A stretch of 64,000 nucleotides of DNA from Dryocosmus kuriphilus (Eukaryota > Arthropoda > Insecta > Hymenoptera > Cynipidae): positions 98,239,442 through 98,303,441 of the forward strand of contig CM076197.1 in NCBI GenBank assembly GCA_038277395.1, written 5' to 3'. Both the position numbers and the translations under genes were made by a program. Under the pieces are notes generated by a model, which was given only the letters and a program-made list of their open reading frames with translations, did not search any database and was not told the origin of the DNA. Within the stretch, counting starts at the first letter, position 1; every line of letters starts with the position of its first letter. Below, piece by piece: positions 36,903 through 47,985 of the stretch.

Positions 36903-36980
36903 GATTTGATTGATTATAGTTCTATTTACAATGTCTTTTTGAACTCATTTGTTTCATCCTTTTCGATCCTACATCTTTAA
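36903..36980 (+). pseudogene. Detached C-terminus of PLE3
   Basis: Twenty-five codons and a TAA directly after the PLE4 3' repeat encode the D-x4-SSIYN-x-FL ending expected after AEMFLIRKENN. This matches YNPAYNMILDKIY of PLE4 and LRTIYNNL of the 5.4-kb relic in position and pattern. The piece shows that PLE4 landed inside the PLE3 coding sequence. Confidence 0.75.
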
Positions 36981-37302
36981 CGACAATCTTAACATTAATT
37001 GATACTATATTGTTTTTTGGAATGTTGAATTTTAATTTCAATAGATACGAGTACGTTACTGAACTGTTCAATAGAATTTAATCACTTTTAAGGTTCTTTT
37101 ACGGTTCTTCTCAAAAATGGAGCGGAATAAAGTCTTACGGTCCGGATTTATGTTTTTTTATTTCGTTTATAACAAAATAAAAAAATATCGCAATATTTTA
37201 ATGAATTTAAAGAATTTTAAGTAAGTACATTTGTAATATGGTAAATTTTAACTTTCTAACCTATAAATTTCAGACTACACGTTCTCAATACTAATAGTTT
37301 TC

Positions 37303-37340
37303 CTGATGAGGAGACTATACTGGTCTCGAAACGTTGAACG
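37303..37340 (+). ncRNA. Hammerhead ribozyme core in the PLE3 3' repeat
   Basis: CTGATGAG, stem II GAGAC/GTCTC around TATACTG, then GAAAC followed by CGTTGAACGATT, which can form a tiny stem III (CGU/ACG) before AUU, a permitted NUH. All conserved core bases are present. It is in sense orientation for PLE3. Confidence 0.75.
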
Positions 37341-37530
37341 ATTTTTAAATAAATCACTTTGTCAGAAGTAGTTGGTCTTCATCGATTATCCTAATTTATT
37401 GATTAGTGATCCTTGTTTATAGACATAGAACTTACTCTTTCACAAGAAATTCATGTCGATACATGAAACCCATTTTTTTTTTAAACACCAGGGACAGAGA
37501 AGTTTGGGCTACATGGAGAATCACCCATCA

Positions 37531-38198
37531 GTATTATCAATCTCAAATGTGAATATGAAATAAAATATTCTTCCTTAGAAAGAGCCCCGTTGAAAGGATA
37601 AATCAGGCGAGTGATTACTTTAATTTCAGTCAATCTGTCCGAAATCGAATTGGATCGAATTTATGGGATTGAAGCTTAGCGTGTCAGAAAATCGAAAAAA
37701 GTGGCAACGAGAATTCTATCTTCGCCGTGAATCGATCCGCGATGAAGTTTCCGGACCGAAGAGGCAATAACACGAAGCGGGGAGTTAATATCGTGCCAAG
37801 CGAGCGTCGAAGAGAGAAAAGAGAGTCGAGCCAATACATCATCGCTCCGTCGTCCATTCGCTCGGCTAGCAGACCCGCCAAAACAGCAATTACCCTCGTA
37901 GAATCAAATGAAATAAAATTGCATTATCTGGCATGCCAGCCCGCGATCAATCATACACCCGTTAGTCCAGGCCCTCATCGAGGCCCGTCTTTCGCGATAG
38001 AAGCGTGTGCAATGCCTCCTTACGTGTACGTGAATCGACAAAAGTGAAGGAGAGGAAAAATAGAATCGAGGAAAATGGAAAAAGAATGTGTTTCAAATCG
38101 AATTCGCTTATCTCTCGTTAATCGATTAGATTGAATAAAGTCTTCAGTGTTGAGCACTTTTATCTTGATTGTGATTCACTTATACAGTCATCACAGTA
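37531..38198. other. Unique-looking DNA with a GC-rich patch
   Basis: About 37,680-38,040 has higher GC and CpG than its neighbours. A 106-codon ORF (37727-38047 +) and an antisense ORF overlap in it. Neither shows a domain, and I treat both as chance. This may be original host sequence, the target into which the next transposon inserted. Confidence 0.35.
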
Positions 38199-38509
38199 CA
38201 GTCGCCTCTACTTACCTTGCCTCTTTTTACCTTGCCACTCCCCTTAATACTCGATCGAGCTCTTCCCCCACCATGACCGCGGACGGCTCGGCGTCCGAGA
38301 ATTGTTTCGCTCTCTATTTACGTTGCCGTGAGTGTTTTAGGTCTTTTAAAGCAATTTTAAAGTGCAAAAAGTCATTATACATATGCTTTGTTAATGAAGC
38401 TTATAAAATAATTTCGAAATCATATAACATCTTTCTTTCTGCATTATACTACTAAAATCATATGTAATGACTTTATTGAATGATTCTTAATTTTTACTCT
38501 GAAGATTTA

Positions 38510-39375
38510 ATATAATTTTGAATTTAAAATACAATTGAACCTCGCGAAGTCAAAAGGGGATACGCATGGATTCAGCGTGAGAAGTATCGTCCAGAACGTC
38601 AATTTTAAAAAGTGTTCAAATGTTAATTTTAAGAACCGATATTTGTAGAGAATTTCAAAGCGCATCTTTTCTTCCTTTTGCAAATTTTGTAGCTTTTTTA
38701 GTTTTTGAAATAACTGGAAAAAAGTAGACTTTTTGAAAACAAAAAATTTCAATCTTTTTTAATTTCAACTCGCCCTAACTTAGCCAATTTTCAGAATTTT
38801 TTGCTTTAATTAATAACAGATCACGTGTTTAAGTCTTCTAAGACTAACTAAAAAAGAAAAAAGTAAATATTTTTATAAACAAAAAAGTTGTTAATTATTC
38901 ATTTAGACATTGTAAAAATCATTAATTATAATCTTCAAGCGCTTCGTATAGCGAGCGAATTTTGAGCAACGATAAACTTCCAGTGAGAAGGTTGTGGATG
39001 AATGTTGAAAGAAGTTTTTTAGAAAATTTGACATGAATCGAATTGATGGTTTAAAAATTATTAATATTTCAAGACGCAAACGGCTGGACGTCTGGTGCGT
39101 GGAATGTACCGAGAGTCCACACGACGTGAAATGCCACTCTCGCTACATTTTGCCATCAACAATGATGACAATTTTTGCAATTCATATGTTTAAATATTGA
39201 ATAATACCAAAGTGTAATAATTAAATGTGTTTATAACTTAACGCACTTTAATAATAATTATTGAAAATCCTTATTTGCTGTTGGGTTGAGTGCACGTGCT
39301 GTAGCTAAGGCAGCTTTTAGCAAAAATTTTGAAGGTCATGCAGGCCAACCAAAACAAACTGTTATTATGGTTTAT
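38510..39375. repeat. Left long inverted repeat of the 38.2-kb transposon
   Basis: This arm mirrors 41,645-42,545. Shared landmarks include GTCAAAAGGGGATACGCATG, GAAATGCCACTCTCGCTACA and CATGCAGGCCAACCAAAACA. Differences are few, so the element is not ancient. Confidence 0.9.
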
Positions 39376-39485
39376 TTTTTTTTTTTTTTTACTAAATAAT
39401 GCAAACAAAAAATACACACAAATATGAGAAATATAATTAATTTCTTAAAAGAAATGAGTCAAATACGCAGTCTTTGTACATTAAT

Positions 39486-41476
39486 TTACTCCTCATCCTC
39501 ACTGCCTTCTGTATCTTCTGCGTTTTGATTCTTTTGATCAATTTTTTGAAAATAATTTTCGAAGAATCTTTTCCCAGAAGCACTCAAATAATTGAACACG
39601 CTTTGCACGTCCTTCACTTTAGCAGCTTTAATACCGATTGGATTTGGAGAAACTTTTTCTAGGTTAATTAGCTGAATCTTAGGTTTAAAAGAAAAAGAAG
39701 TTGGAGTTTTTAATTCGTAGTTATTATAGACATTGACTTTTCCATCGGGAAAGAAATGTATAACAAAAGCTTTACTGATCTATAGCTTGCTTGGATTTTT
39801 CATATTAACTTTGAAAGATTTTTCAAAATCTTGCAAAATGTTTTCGCATGAATCAATCATTGTGAAGGAAGGCTTACGAGCATTACGAATCAGTTCCACA
39901 TATTCAGCAGAAGTTTCTATTTTTTCTATTCTTTTTAATTTTTGGGAATATGTACCAAAATTTCTATCGCGCTGGTTGAATGAATGGCCTCGAACTGGAA
40001 AGACATAATGTATTTTCTGTTTGCAAATGAATGAATAGCAAAATTAAAAAATTAAGCACCGTGTAATTTTTATTTTGTCCAGGACATCGATCCAAAAAAA
40101 GAGTTATGCTGCGGTGCTTCATTTTATCATATACATTCAATATGGCGTACTGAATAAAACTACAGACAATACTTGCATCCTTTTTTGCAAGCCCTTCGAG
40201 AAAAGAAAACATAAAACTTTTGTTCGTATTGTGTATATGCACATTGAATAGAAAAAGCCATAGTAAACGTCGATAAAACTGATCAGAAACTGGTAATTTT
40301 GGCAAGGGCAAATTTTGTGCAAAATCAAACTCGCAGCAAAGACTACTTTTGTCAGAAAGGAATTGTTTTTTTAATGCAAAGTAGCTTTGAGCATTTTCCT
40401 TGTACTTTATGGTTTCTTGGTCTTCTACACCATGAGTTTCGCTTTTATAACAAATGTTGCATATGTCAGTTCGAGGTAATTTAAACGTAAATCCACTGAA
40501 ATAGTTAAAAAAAAATTACTGTACGTGCATTCACTTATTGGCAGTTTTTCCCCACTTCCGTTTTGGGAAAAATATTCCCCAAACAATGTGTAAAGAGTCT
40601 TTCAATTTAGTGCTGGATTTTCAAAATATTTTAAACCAGTCGAATTGCGTGTATAATGTGAACATTTATGTGGAATTGGTTCACAATGCTTCAGTATCAT
40701 TTGCTTAATATTTTCTGATAACTTAACCTGATTTTCGCGTCGTCCACCTCCTAAATTTGCCAAAGACTGATTATTTAAGAGTTTTTTTTTGAACGGTTTC
40801 AACTCATTTTTTACCTAAACGCAGAAAATTACAGAAAAAAGTTTTACAAACTGTAGTGTTATTCTCTTCAGTAAGGAATAAATACGTCCATTTGATTAAG
40901 CAAAGTTTTTCCTTGGCTTCCGTTTCATCAGGATCATTACATTTTAGCATTCCACGAAGAAGCAAATTTTGTTTATGATAATCACCCAGATCCCAAAATC
41001 TTTTATGTAATGTTTTTTGTTGATCCAATGAAATCTTCTCAAAACATTTATCTCTACAGCAAGACTGTGCAACTTTGAAGGATCTCTCTGCAACTGTTTT
41101 CAAGGTTACATTGTTTTCACCAATTTTTGACTTAGTGATATACTGCTTTCCCTGAAATATAAAAAAAAATATTCTAGGATTCCCGAGGTAGATTTTTTCT
41201 CGTTTCTCCAAAAAATTATTTGGACCACTAATCGATAAAAATTTAACATCAGAAAATTATTTAAATCCAGTACCCATGTAGAAGAATCTTTTAGAAGTAA
41301 AATTAGTTTTAAAATAAAGTATTGAAAATACGAAAATTATGATAAAAAAAAAGTTTAAAATTTACCTTTTAATGGCGAACATGGACGAATTTCGATTTTA
41401 CCTTATTTTTGGCACATTTCTTGTTATTCTTATTCCACGAACTTTCAGTCCTACTTCTTTTTCTGCCTCCATTCAT
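39486..41476 (-). pseudogene. Transposase pseudogene, D-x3-GQNKN (DUF7869-like) family, with introns
   Basis: On the minus strand ATG at 41476 begins exon 1 (RKRSRTESSWNKNNKKCAKN, a basic N-terminus), which ends at a GTAAAA donor at 41401. Exon 2 starts after TTTCAG at 41151 in matching phase: CCRDKCFEKIS, FWDLGDYHKQN, VCKTFFCNFL. A 1-nt shift near 40,812 leads into GGGRREN, PHKCSHYTRNSTGLKYF, and an in-frame TGA (~40,603). A second intron is likely (donor ~40,534, acceptor TTTCAG, next exon from 40495). The last exon reads FKLPRTDICNICY, NLPLPKLPVSDQFYRRLLWL, FLDRCPGQNKN, a 1-nt shift near 40,010, then VFPVRGHSFNQRDRNFG. One in-frame TAG (~39,783) precedes an acidic tail (EGSEDEE) and TAA at 39486. 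The order cysteine motif, PxxDxCxxC, LP..DQ(L/F)Y, D-x3-GQNKN, FPVRGHS, DRNFG is that of large insect proteins I associate with DUF7869, presumably an RNase H-fold transposase. Confidence 0.8.
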
Positions 41477-41644
41477 TTTCTAATTCTTCACTTAGAGAAT
41501 TCCAACTTTTAAAATATTACTAAAACTATTCTTCACAGCAAGAATACTTAATAAAAGTAAATGTGTACTGCTTATGGCAGAAATAGCCCTTTTTAATTTC
41601 TTTGCCCAAATATGGCTGTTACATTATAGTTTCTTTCTTTACAA

Positions 41645-42545
41645 GAAGGAAAAATAACCATAATAACAGTTTGTTTTGGTTGGCCTGCATGACCTTCAAA
41701 ATTTTCGCTAAAAGCTGCATTAGCTACAGCACGTGCACTCAACCCAACAGCAAATAAGGATTTTCAATAATTATTATTAAAGTGCGTTAAGTTATTAACA
41801 CATTTAATTATTACACTTTGGTATTATTCAATATTTAAACATATGAACTGCAAAAATTTTCATCATTGTTGATGGCAAAATGTAGCGAGAGTGGCATTTC
41901 ACGTCGTGTGGACTCTCGGTACATTCCACGCACCAGACGTCCAGCCGTTTGCGTCTTGAAATATTAATCATTTTTAAACCATCAATTCGATTCATGTCAA
42001 ACTTTCCAAAAAACTTCTTTCAACATCGTCCACAACTTTCTCACTGGAAGTTTATCGTTGCTCAAAATTCGCTTGCTAAACGAAGAGCTTGAAGATTATA
42101 ATTCATGATTTTTACAATGTCTAAACAAATAATTAACAACTTTTTTGTTTATAACAATATTTACTTTTTTCTTTTTTAGTTAGTCTTAGAAGACTTAAAG
42201 ACGTGATCCATTATTGATTAAAGCAGAAAATTCTAAAAATTGGCTAAGTTAGGGCGCGTTGAAGTTAAAAAAGATTAAAATTTCTTGTCTTCAAAAAATC
42301 TACTTTTTTCCAATTATTTCAAAAACTTAGAAAGCTACAAAATTTTGCAAAAGGAAGAAAAGATGCGCTTTGAAATTTGCTGCAAACATCAGTTCTTAAA
42401 ATTAACATTTAAACAATTTTTAAAATTGCCGTTCTGGACAATACTTCTCACGCTGAATCCATGCGTATCCCCTTTTGACTTCGGGAGGTTCAATTATGAA
42501 AAATTATTAAAGTATGTATTTCCACAATATTCTGGGAATCGAACT
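41645..42545. repeat. Right long inverted repeat of the 38.2-kb transposon
   Basis: This is the mirror of 38,510-39,375. The outermost part of this arm continues after the hAT-like insertion, at 48,449-48,579. Confidence 0.9.
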
Positions 42546-42659
42546 TTCCCTGTTGTAATCGAGTAATAAGCGGTTATAAACAGTGTTTGACAGTAACGCG
42601 TTACTGGAAACGTTAATTTTTTTTAGTAACGGTAACGATAACGCGTTACTTTTTCAAAA

Positions 42660-45620
42660 AATCTGCCCGCTTCGCGGGCACATTCTCATCGCGCACTTTG
42701 CGCGAAGTATGAACGCGCCTGGGGCGAAAAGCGTCTGTAGGGAAATTTGAAATATTTTATTTTTAATAACTTTTTATCGATTAAGACAAAAACCGTGCAT
42801 TTTATCAAAAAATAGTTAAAACAAAATTTGTAGATCTTTTTGAGTTGAACAATTTTGTACTTTACCATGTTTTTGCATCTAGAATATTTTGGCGGGAAAC
42901 CAGAGTTTTTTAATTCTAATAGCGTTTTCCTGATTAAAACAAAAACCGTTCATTTTATCAAAAAACGGTTAAGACAAAATTTGTAGATCTTTTTGCGGTG
43001 AACAATTTTACCATCTGATATTTTTTTTGTATCTCTTATAGTTTAGCCGGAAAATGGATTTTTTGGTTTTTTGAAAACCGTTTTTCATGGATAAAACCAT
43101 AACCGTTGGTCAAAAACCGCTGGATAACGAATTCGTACTTTCTTTTTACGCTTTAAAAAAGTGTGCCAAAGCACAATCCACTCCTATGAGTCTTTCGAAA
43201 GTTATCGAGACCACAGACGACTACAGCGACCACGACAACGCCGACAACAGACAAACCGTCGTAAAAACCATTTTTTCTGACTCTCAGGGGGTCTCAAAAC
43301 GTGGAGATTTGATGAAAACTGGGGGGGGGGGGGGGGGGGGGGGAAATTCTAATCTAATAAAATCTAATACCTTCCCTGATGAGAATGTAAAAATTTTTTA
43401 ATCCTAAAAAGATATCTCAAAAGATTTCTCAAATATTTCAAAAGATTTCACAAGGATATCCTAAAAACTCAGTTTATTCCAAATTATTAAGAAATGGCAA
43501 ATATTTCAAATATTGAAAGACATTATTGAAAAGTATATTATATAAAACTGAAAGTATTATTTTTAAACATCAATTGCGGAAGTGTAGTCTACAGTTAATC
43601 AAGAACTGATCAACAAAGAATACTTATTTTTTTTGCTTTCAAATAAAGGAAAGACTAGATATTTCTTCACGTTTTAAACTCTGGAGATTAATCTTAAAAT
43701 ATAAGTTTAGACTTTTAAATTAACATTTCTAAATGTAAAGACCTCAATTTCTGCAGCCGCTTGTATTATTTCGGATCCTTTTCTTCTCAGATTGAATTCC
43801 TCCTGAAATTCCTTAGTATCTTTTACTAGTTTCTTTCGAATTCCATTTTTCCACAACATATGCGAACACAGTACTTGACAGAAAATCATAAGTTCTAGCA
43901 ATTTCTTCCCACACGAATACAGGCTGTTTTTTGGAAATTGATTTTTGGTTTTTCGTAGAACCGTAAAATAGCCGTAAAATGTAGTATAGTGGTTTTTTTT
44001 GATTCATTTTAATATTTTCCACTTTTTAAGTAACAGGGTAATGCTATCACGAATAGGGATTGTTTTTGGGAAATAAATTTTTTTTTTTCGATTTGGATTC
44101 ATAAAAGAACTAAATTTAAAAAAGTGTGTACTTTCAAAAATAAAATCTTGGGCTTTGAAAACAAAAATGAATGTTTACGATCGGGCTTTTCATTAAAATT
44201 TATTTTATATGTAGTTTTCGTAAAATTAGATCTTTTTATGTTTTATAAATCATCAATTTGATATTTTTTTGATTTTCATAGTTAAGAAGAAATAAACTAG
44301 TATTAGGAATATACGAGTAGATTTCTAGAAACAAGATTTCGGGTTTTGGGAAGAAAAATGAATGTTTAAAATCGTATTTCTCATTAAAATTTAATTTTAC
44401 ACTACATCTTTTTGACTAGAAAAACTTTGTTTTTCATCATTTTTTGGTATTTTGAATATTGAGACGAGAAACTACCGTTTTTTATTTTTATTTTCTGAGA
44501 AATTTGATTTTCTTTTAACAACGTCTTTCTCGATTAAAAGAAAAACTATACACTAAATCAAAAAGTGGTTGAAACAAAATTTGTTGATCTTTTTTCGTTG
44601 AACAACTTTGTTAATTATAATTATTTTTTATCTTGAATATTTTGTCGGGAAACTGCAGTATTTTATTTTTATTTGGTGAGAAATTAATATTTTTTTATTT
44701 TTTAATAACGTTTTTTCTATGAAAAGAGAAACCGCACATTACATCAAAAAATGCTGAAAACAAAATTCGTAGATCTTTTTAAATTGAACAGCCCTGTTTG
44801 TTATCATTTTTTTTATTCCTAATACTTTGATAAGAAACTACCATTTTTTATTTTTATTTGGTGAGAAATTTGAATTTCTTTTCAATAACATTTTTCTCGA
44901 TTAAAAAAAAACAGTACACTAAATCGAAAAATGGTTAGAACAAAATTTGTAAACGTTTTTTAGTTGAATAACCTTGTTTATTATTCATTTTTTGTATCTT
45001 GAATATTTTAGCAAGAAACTGCAGTTTTCAATTTTTATTTGTCGAGAAATTTGAATTTTTGATTTTTTAATAGCATTTTCTTGATTAAAACCAAAGCCGT
45101 GCATTCTATCAAAAAATAGTTAAATCAAATTTTGTAGATCTTTCTGATCTGAACAATTTTGTTTATTATCATTTTTTTCGTATCTGGAATATTTTGGCGG
45201 GAAACCACAGTTTTTTTATGTTTAATAACACTTTTTCGATTAAAACAAAAACCGTGCACTTTATTAAAAAACGGTTAAGAAAAAATTGGTAGATTTTTTT
45301 AGGATAAACAATTTTAATTACATACATATTTTCTGTATCTTGCATAATTTAGCCAGAAAATGGATTTTTTGATTTTGTGAAAACCGTTCTTGATGGATAA
45401 AACCATAGCCGTTGGTCAAAAGTGGCTGGTTAACGAACTCGTCCTTACTTTTCACGTTCTAAAGAAGTGTGACAAATTGCAACCCAATTCGCCGACAACA
45501 ACAGACACCTTCGTAAAAACCGTTTTTTCTGACTCAGGGGGTCTCAAAACGTGGAGATGTGATTAAAATTGGGGGGATCAAATTTTACACAAATCTAATA
45601 CCTTCTCTGATGAGAATGTA
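42660..45620 (+). repeat. Dispersed repeat with internal ~150-190-bp tandem units
   Basis: Units with AACGTTTTTCGATTAAAACA, GTGCATTTTATCAAAAAA, GTTAAAACAAAATTTGTAGA and GAATATTTTGGCGGGAAAC begin near 42,757, 42,918, 44,516, 44,704, 44,884, 45,069 and 45,222. A longer segment with GATAAAACCATAACCGTTGG and CTCAGGGGGTCTCAAAACGT occurs twice (43,080-43,400 and 45,395-45,616), both ending in CTGATGAGAATGTAAAAA. A third copy lies inverted at 61,195-62,100. At 42,660-42,715 there are small palindromes such as CCCGCTTCGCGGG. Minus-strand ORFs at 43,707-44,022 are short and not assignable. Confidence 0.75.
43321..43343 (+). repeat. Poly-G run of 23
   Basis: An uninterrupted run of 23 G inside the dispersed repeat. 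The sister copy at ~45,571 has only six G (GGGGGG), so the tract expanded in this copy or is an assembly artefact. It could form G-quadruplexes. Confidence 0.9.
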
Positions 45621-45659
45621 AAAAGTAACGGTAACGGTAACGCGTTACAATTTTTTAAA

Positions 45660-47985
45660 TCAATTTTTCGCGATTCTAGAAAAATCATTATATGAAAACT
45701 ATTTCAAGGAACTTCATAGGATGTTCTACATATTAAATAATTTTATAGGATTAAAAAAGATTTCAAATACACCCAAGGAATTCAACGAATTTCGTAGAAT
45801 TCCAGTGAATTTTTACGGATTTTAAACGATGTTGTCAGATTTCATAAACATCTCATGGAGTTTCAAATGATTTTGAAACATTTACAGCAATTTTAAGGGA
45901 TTTCAACATTTTTCAAGAGATTTAAAATTATTTCTATGAATCCCAAGGAATTTCGTAATATTTCAGAATATCTGAAAGGTTTTAGAGGATTTCGAAGACT
46001 TACAAGCATTTCAGAGAATCTTTAGGAATTCCAAGAGATTTCGAAGGGCTCCGATGAATCTTGCGGGTTTTGGAAAGATTGTATGGGATTTCAAGATATT
46101 TGCAAGATTTTAAGTTATTTGAAGAGATTCCATAGAATTTTAAGAAATTTAAATAGTTTCAACAGATTTCAAAGAATTTTTAAGTCTATCGAAAGATTTG
46201 AAGGGATTTTAGGGTATTTCAAGGAATTTCACAAGGATTCAATGATTTTATACATGATTTTAAAGACTTTGATTTTGTATAATGTTGAAATATTTCAGGA
46301 AGTTTTGAGGATTTCAAGGAATTTTATAATCTTTTAAAGATTTTGTTGAATCTCCATTAACTTTAATGATTTCAATAAATTTCGAATGCTTAATTCATAT
46401 TTCAATCAATTTTAATGAAATTCCAAAATTTTAGGAGATTTTAACAGATTTCATCAAATTACTAACGAACTTTGAGGAATAAATTAAATTTTATTTCGAA
46501 GAATTTCTACAAATTTCAACGATCTCTATAGATAGTAGATGGAAGTAAAAAATTCCCTAAGTCTTAAATATTTTAAGTTATTTTTAAAGAATTTCACAAG
46601 ATTCATAAGATTTTATAAAACCTTCAACTATTTAAAATTTTTGTTTTAAATTTCAAGAGATTTAAAACATATTCAAGATTTTCAAAGTATTTGACAAGAG
46701 TTAAATAATTTCTTAGGACCTCAAAGGTGTTCTAAAGTTCTCTATAACTCCACTAAAATCCTTTGAAAGTCCCTTTACATCTGAAGAAGAAATATTTCAA
46801 AAATAATTGAGATCCTTGTAAATTGTTATAACTTTTTGAAATTCTGGGATTATTTCTATGGATTTCAACAATTTCAAGAGATATAAACAATTTAGACAAG
46901 TTTAACAAAATTTTATAGAAGCTAATTTATTTTAAAAGATTAAAAATATTTTCAAGAGATTAAAAAAATTTCAAGAGATTTAAAAAAATTTTGGCGGATT
47001 TTCAAATATTTCAAGGAATTTTAAAGGATCCATAGGATTTAAAGGATTTTCTCAAACCTTAAAGTATTTGAAGGGTTTTAGGATATTTAAAAATTTTATG
47101 GGATTTGAAGACATTTTAGAGCATTTCAATGGATTTTTCGAAGGAAAATCAAAGAGATTCAATAAAATCCTTTGAATCTTGCAAAATTGATTGAAACACC
47201 TTAAAATTCTTTGAAATCTTTGGAAATTCCACATTTTTCTTTGAAATATTCTAAAATAGCTTAAAATACTTAAAATCATTAAACATTTTTTTTATTTCTT
47301 CATATCCTTTAATATCCGTAGAAATATGTAGAAATCCCTTGAAATAAAATTCAATGTATCCCCTAAAATTTTCCATAAATTCGTTGAAATACCTTAAAAT
47401 CCCTTGAAATATTTAAAAATCGAAAAATCCATTGAAATAAGTAGTAAATCTCTTGAAAACCTTTTAAATCCCTTAAAATTAGTCCAAATGTTTGAAAAAC
47501 TGAAGAAATATTTTTAAATATTGTGAAATATTTTGAGAAGCCTTAAAATAAGAAAATAGTGTATTCTATAAATTTTCGCTATAAATTCATTGAAATTCCT
47601 TAAAATCTTTGGCAATCGTGTAAAATCAATTGAGATATGTAGTAAATCTCTTTTAAAACTATTCATATCCCTTAAAATTAGTGCAAATGTTTATAAATCT
47701 GAAGAATTCTTTAAAAATTCCGTCAAATCCTTTAAAAATCCTTAAAATAAAAAAATAGCTTATTCTATCTTGTCTTTAGATTCATTCAAATCCCTTAAAA
47801 TTCGTTGAAATCCTTATAAATCGTCAAAATCTATTGAAATAAACAGAAACCGTTTAAAATTCCTTGAATATGAATTCAAATGAACTTCTTCATTAAAGTT
47901 CTATAAAAAACTCCAAAATCCCTGGAAATTTTTGAAATCACGTGAAATCCTTGGATATCTAGAATTCATATAATTCAAGGAATTA
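45660..47985. repeat. Minisatellite with orientation switch inside the hAT-like element
   Basis: From about 45,720 to 47,130 the repeated word is AAGGATTTCAA. From about 47,150 to 47,960 it is the reverse complement, TTGAAATCCTT. The basic word is that of the array at 1-4262, but no long stretch is identical. ORFs here read the repeat. Confidence 0.8.

Larger units (their letters stand above)
30583..37398 (+). mobile_element. PLE3, Penelope-like element split by PLE4
   Basis: Direct terminal repeats lie at 30761-31109 and 37101-37398; they share ACGGTTCTTCTCAAAAAT, GGAGACTATAC, GTCTCGAAACGTTGAA and GGTCTTCATCGATTATCC, and the right copy is ~50 bp shorter. An additional inverted arm at 30583-30752 mirrors 30985-31153, the classic complex pLTR arrangement of Penelope-like elements. 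The coding body runs 31428-33486 and resumes at 36903-36980 after the nested PLE4. Confidence 0.85.
29043..37526. mobile_element. Putative TIR element flanked by ATCA, host of PLE3 and PLE4
   Basis: GGGTGATTCTCCACGTAGC at 29043 is mirrored by GCTACATGGAGAATCACCC ending at 37526. ATCA precedes the left end (29039-29042) and follows the right end (37527-37530). The inverted ends are only ~20 bp and beyond them the arms diverge, so the call is provisional. If true, the original element was under 2 kb and non-coding, and grew by insertion of the two retroelements. Confidence 0.45.

Noticed and set aside
37684..38047. ORFs of 106 (+) and 65 (-) codons
   Set aside because: They overlap antiparallel, show no family motif and lie in a CpG-rich patch; probably chance.
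43707..44022. Minus-strand ORFs with VWEEIARTYDF
   Set aside because: The pattern recalls Myb/MADF-type helices but is too short and broken to support a transposase or DNA-binding gene.
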